Shown: piece after piece, positions 60,498-64,000 of the stretch
Numbering within the stretch: the first letter of the stretch is position 1
Layout: every line of letters starts with the position of its first letter
Made by a program: the position numbers and the translations under genes
Assembly: GCF_003515705.1 (NCBI RefSeq)
Contig: NZ_QWEH01000002.1
Location: 186,001 to 250,000, forward strand
Reading direction: 5' to 3'
Source of the DNA: Oceanobacillus profundus
Lineage (GTDB): Bacteria > Bacillota > Bacilli > Bacillales > Amphibacillaceae
DNA length: 64,000 nt
The notes under the pieces: model-generated
The model's input: only the letters and a program-made list of their open reading frames with translations
Databases searched by the model: none
Told to the model about the DNA's origin: nothing

Positions 60498-63400
60498 ATG
60501 GGATTACGATTTATCATGGGAAGATCTGGTACGGGGAAAAGCGGAAGAACATTAGATGAAATCAAAGAGAAACTGTTAGCAAATCCTCAAGGTTCTCCAA
60601 TATTTTATGTCGTTCCAGACCAAATGACATTTCAGCAGGAATTTGCATTGTTTAATGATGAACATATAAAAGGAAGCATACGTGCACAGGTAGTAAGCTT
60701 TTCCCGACTTGCATGGCGGATATTGCAAGAGACGGGGGGAGGTACAAGACAATTTATAAGCTCAATTGGACTGCAAATGATGCTTCGCAAAATAATTGAA
60801 GAGAAGCAGGGAGAATGGCAGGTTTTTCAAAAAGCAATGGAAAAACAAGGCTTCCTGAATCAATTGGAGCAAATGATAACGGAATTTAAGAGATACCAAG
60901 TAACACCAGAGATTTTACACATGCAAATGGAGCATATGAACCAGTTTGTACATAAAGAACCTGGTGAAGTAGCTTTGGTGAATAAGCTTGATGATTTAGT
61001 ATATATTTATGAAAAACTTATTGCGGCATTAAAGGATCATTACATGGACGGAGAAGATCAATTACAGCTATTAGCCGAGAAAATAGGAGAATCATCGATT
61101 TTAAAAGATGCAGAAATTTATATTGATGGATTTCACAGCTTTACGCCAAATGAGCTTGTTGTTGTTGAAGCCCTAATGAAGCAATGTCACTCGGTTACGA
61201 TTACACTTGCAGTTGATAATCCGAATGATACGATTTCTGAGCTTGACCTGTTTCATCAAACATCGGAAACGTATCATATCCTAAAGCAAATCGCATATGA
61301 GAATTACGTGATGGTTGATGAAACAATCGTTATGCATCCAGCTAATGGCAGATTCAAGGATAGACCGTATTTTGCACATTTAGAACAAAATTTTGATGTC
61401 AGGCCGTCACCTGAATTCCATGGTGAAGTGCCAATTCAAATAGCTGAAGCGGTACACCCGCGCGCGGAGGTAGAAGGGGTTGCACAGGAAATATTGCGCC
61501 TTGTTCGAGAGGAGAAGTATCGCTTTCAAGATATTGCTATTTTTATTAGGCAAACAGATGTTTATCACGATTTAATTCAAACAATTTTCGATGACCATGA
61601 TATCCCGGTATTTATCGATGAAAAAAGAACGATGCTGAACCATGCATTGATAGAATTTATTCGTTCCATGCTTGATATCGTCGAAGGAAACTGGCGATAT
61701 GATGCTGTTTTCCGTGTGTTAAAAACAGGGTTTATTCCAGTATCAAACCAAAAATTTCCTTTAACAAATGATGCAATTGATGAGTTAGAGAATTACGTAT
61801 TAGAATATGGAATTCGTTCACGAGAACGTTGGTTTAGTGATGAGGAATGGAAGTTTCAAAGGTTCCGCGGTTTTGACAATAATGTGCAAACCGATATGGA
61901 AAAACAAACCCAGGAGAGGATTAATGCATACCGAGCGCAAATTGTAAAGGCATTACAGCCATTTGATGAACAGATAAGAAAAGCGGCTACTGTAAGAGAA
62001 TTATCTGAAATAACCTATTTGCTACTAGAAAAGCTTGGTGTTCCGGAGCGCCTGGAAGAAATGCGAACTTATTATGATGAGCATGGCAAAATCGAAAAAG
62101 GAAGAGAGCAGGAACAGGTCTGGGCAGCGGTGATTCAGTTATTTGATGAGATGGTGGAAATGGCTGGAGATGAACCGATGAAATTGGCAACTTTCCGGGC
62201 AACGCTTGATGCTGGATTTGAAACGCTAAAATTTGCCCATGTACCTCCAAGCATGGATCATGTTATTGTCGGGACAGTTGATCGTTCACGGCTTAGTGGG
62301 GTGCAATGTGCATTTCTTCTCGGTGTAAACGATGGAATTTGGCCATTGAAGCCGCCAGCTGATAGCATGATTAATGAAGAAGAAAGAGCACTTTTAGCAG
62401 AAAATGGTATGAAGCTAGCGGAAAGCGGAAAGCGTCAATTATTAGATGATTGGTTTTATATGTATATTGCGTTTACAGCTGCACAAGACAGGCTGATGAT
62501 TAGTTATCCATTGAGTGATGAGGAAGGGAAGGCCAAAATGCCATCGCAGCTTATTAAGCGTATTGAAGATTTATTCCCGTCTTGCTGTAATCATTTATTA
62601 CTGCAGGATCCGGATGAATTAGCAGAAGCAGAACGCTTTATCACGGCACCAGTAAAAACAAGATCGGCATTGACAGCACAATTGGCAAGAAGCCAAAAAG
62701 GCTATCCAATACAGCCTGTCTGGTGGGAAGTGTATAACTGGTATGTGGAACACCAGCCAAAATATAGTACAACCTATAAGATATTACAAAGCTTATATTA
62801 TGAAAATAAACCTAGCAATCTAGCGAAGGATACAGTGGAAGAGCTTTATCCGAAACAAGTGAAGGCAAGTGTAAGCAGACTGGAGACATATTACAGATGC
62901 TCGTATCAGCATTTTGCGAAATATAGCTTGAAGCTAGATGAACGAAGGACGTATAAATTAGATGCGCCAGATATTGGTCAGCTTTTCCATGAAGCGTTAA
63001 AAATCATTACCGATTGGATTCAAGGTGAAGGAAAAGACTTTGCACAGCTAACGAAAAAAGATGCAGATGGCTATGCCGGGAAGGCTGTATTTAATCTTGC
63101 TCCTATTTTACAGCATCAAATTCTTCACAGCTCGAATCGATATAAATATATTCAGCAAAAGCTGCAGGAGGTTATCGCGAGAGCCACCTATATTCTAAGT
63201 GAACAAGCAAGACAGAGTAATTTCTCGCCAGTTGGATTAGAGCTTGGCTTTGGTGACAAGGAAAAGCTTCCACCATTAAAAATGCAATTGTCGAATGGAT
63301 ATGAGCTTTTGCTTCGCGGAAGAATTGACCGTGTCGATAAGGCTTTGAATGAAGATAATCTATATTTGAGAATTATTGATTATAAATCAAGTGCGAAAGG

Positions 63401-63965
63401 CTTAAATCTAATGGAGGTTTATTATGGTATTGCATTACAGATGCTTGCTTATTTAGATGTCGTCTTAACGCATTCGGAACAGTGGCTTGGCACGAAAGCG
63501 AGCCCAGCAGGTGTTCTTTATTTCCATGTCCATAATCCAATGATTTCAAGTAAACAAAAAATGAATGATGATCAAATTAGTGAAGAAATCTTTAAAAAAT
63601 ATAAAATGCAAGGCTTGCTTTTATCTGATGAAGAGATTGTCAAAATGATGGACAAGTCACTGGAGTCAGGATCCAGTCAAATTGTACCTGCTGGTATTAA
63701 AAAGAATGGCGGGTTTTATGGTTATTCCAAAATTGCGGATCAAGAAACGTTTTCCAGCTTACAACATCATATTCATCAATTAATGCGAAACGCAGGGCTT
63801 GATATGACATCTGGTGGCGTGGATTTAAATCCATACCAGCATAAAGAGCAGATTGCATGTACATTTTGTCCGTTTCATTCGGTTTGTCAATTTGATCCAG
63901 AATTACGAGAAAATAATTACCGGAAGCTTAAAGAGATAAAAGAACAGGATATTCTGGGCAAATAA
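60498..63965 (+). CDS. addB: ATP-dependent nuclease subunit AddB
   Basis: 1155 residues. The N-terminal helicase-like half has Walker A MGRSGTGKSGRTLDEI. The C-terminal RecB-type nuclease domain has GQLFHEAL, the catalytic IIDYKSS (DxK) and the iron-sulphur cluster cysteines: one in YYRCSYQHFA and three in CTFCPFHSVC. With AddA it forms the recombinational-repair helicase-nuclease that processes double-strand breaks. AAGGAGG precedes ATG. addA is expected directly downstream, beyond the edge. Confidence 0.96.
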   Translation: MGLRFIMGRSGTGKSGRTLDEIKEKLLANPQGSPIFYVVPDQMTFQQEFALFNDEHIKGSIRAQVVSFSRLAWRILQETGGGTRQFISSIGLQMMLRKIIEEKQGEWQVFQKAMEKQGFLNQLEQMITEFKRYQVTPEILHMQMEHMNQFVHKEPGEVALVNKLDDLVYIYEKLIAALKDHYMDGEDQLQLLAEKIGESSILKDAEIYIDGFHSFTPNELVVVEALMKQCHSVTITLAVDNPNDTISELDLFHQTSETYHILKQIAYENYVMVDETIVMHPANGRFKDRPYFAHLEQNFDVRPSPEFHGEVPIQIAEAVHPRAEVEGVAQEILRLVREEKYRFQDIAIFIRQTDVYHDLIQTIFDDHDIPVFIDEKRTMLNHALIEFIRSMLDIVEGNWRYDAVFRVLKTGFIPVSNQKFPLTNDAIDELENYVLEYGIRSRERWFSDEEWKFQRFRGFDNNVQTDMEKQTQERINAYRAQIVKALQPFDEQIRKAATVRELSEITYLLLEKLGVPERLEEMRTYYDEHGKIEKGREQEQVWAAVIQLFDEMVEMAGDEPMKLATFRATLDAGFETLKFAHVPPSMDHVIVGTVDRSRLSGVQCAFLLGVNDGIWPLKPPADSMINEEERALLAENGMKLAESGKRQLLDDWFYMYIAFTAAQDRLMISYPLSDEEGKAKMPSQLIKRIEDLFPSCCNHLLLQDPDELAEAERFITAPVKTRSALTAQLARSQKGYPIQPVWWEVYNWYVEHQPKYSTTYKILQSLYYENKPSNLAKDTVEELYPKQVKASVSRLETYYRCSYQHFAKYSLKLDERRTYKLDAPDIGQLFHEALKIITDWIQGEGKDFAQLTKKDADGYAGKAVFNLAPILQHQILHSSNRYKYIQQKLQEVIARATYILSEQARQSNFSPVGLELGFGDKEKLPPLKMQLSNGYELLLRGRIDRVDKALNEDNLYLRIIDYKSSAKGLNLMEVYYGIALQMLAYLDVVLTHSEQWLGTKASPAGVLYFHVHNPMISSKQKMNDDQISEEIFKKYKMQGLLLSDEEIVKMMDKSLESGSSQIVPAGIKKNGGFYGYSKIADQETFSSLQHHIHQLMRNAGLDMTSGGVDLNPYQHKEQIACTFCPFHSVCQFDPELRENNYRKLKEIKEQDILGK

Positions 63966-63982
63966 GTAAGTATAAAACTTAC
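63966..63982 (+). repeat. short hairpin after addB
   Basis: GTAAGT and ACTTAC arms with a 5-base loop immediately after the addB stop codon; too weak to be a sure terminator. Confidence 0.3.
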
Positions 63983-64000
63983 CAATTTGCATAAGTGCAA

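Overview
This is an AT-rich chromosomal window from a low-GC, endospore-forming Gram-positive bacterium of the family Bacillaceae. It carries an alpha/beta-type small acid-soluble spore protein gene, comK, the Ecs transporter, a PrsA foldase and AddB. The gene order follows the Bacillus subtilis segment running from yheA through yha, yhg, yhf and yhj to addB. The intergenic repeat families and the interleaved accessory genes look like Oceanobacillus, Virgibacillus or a close relative. That genus-level call is inference. I saw no tRNA, rRNA, CRISPR array, prophage or transposase.

Layout. At 1-8 kb there is the first 14 codons of a minus-strand gene (probably a cation-diffusion facilitator), a small IDEAL-domain protein, an MFS permease, a zinc-dependent phospholipase C-like protein, a GntR/FadR regulator next to ilvD, fumC and a spore protein gene. 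At 8-14 kb come msmX with CcpA-type (cre-like) sites and its PucR-type neighbour, yheA, yhzD, and an HTH/membrane-protein pair that runs into the YhaQP ABC exporter. At 14-21.6 kb lies an accessory block: an MFS exporter divergent from an SgrR-like regulator, the catalase katE, a second HTH/membrane-protein pair, a 41-bp tandem repeat, an aminoglycoside-phosphotransferase-like kinase and a Pro/Tyr-rich small protein. At 21.7-35 kb is the conserved core yhaO-yhaN-yhaM-yhaL, prsA, yhaI, yhaH, trpP (with a clear TRAP-binding NAG-repeat leader), hit, ecsA-ecsB and yhaA. At 35-46 kb are an aldo/keto reductase, an MFS permease, a ferritin-like protein, a PAP2 phosphatase, liaF-liaS-liaR, a BdbC/thioredoxin-like pair, an unusual dihydroorotate-dehydrogenase-like/membrane fusion, a DUF454 protein and hmoB. 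At 46-64 kb are pbpF, hemE-hemH-hemY, a GyrI-like protein, pepF, yhfH, yhfI, lplJ, comK, yhjD, yhjE, a type I signal peptidase and addB.

The genes fall into several working groups: protein secretion and envelope care (prsA, ecsAB, signal peptidase, pbpF, liaFSR, bdbC/thioredoxin pair), haem synthesis and turnover (hemEHY, hmoB), DNA repair and competence (yhaON, addB, comK), and metabolism (ilvD, fumC, lplJ, trpP).

The items most worth a second look are these: (1) the 591-residue DHODH-like protein at 43010-44785, which lacks canonical DHODH motifs and carries two tandem membrane repeats with exactly matching MTT/TFNE/AHDR spacing; (2) two unlinked HTH/membrane-protein modules that share a 16-bp operator of the form GTAAAG-N4-CTTTAC; (3) several MITE-like intergenic repeat families; (4) a candidate small structured RNA near 37.6 kb. 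Most of the rest is ordinary, well-conserved Bacillaceae chromosome.
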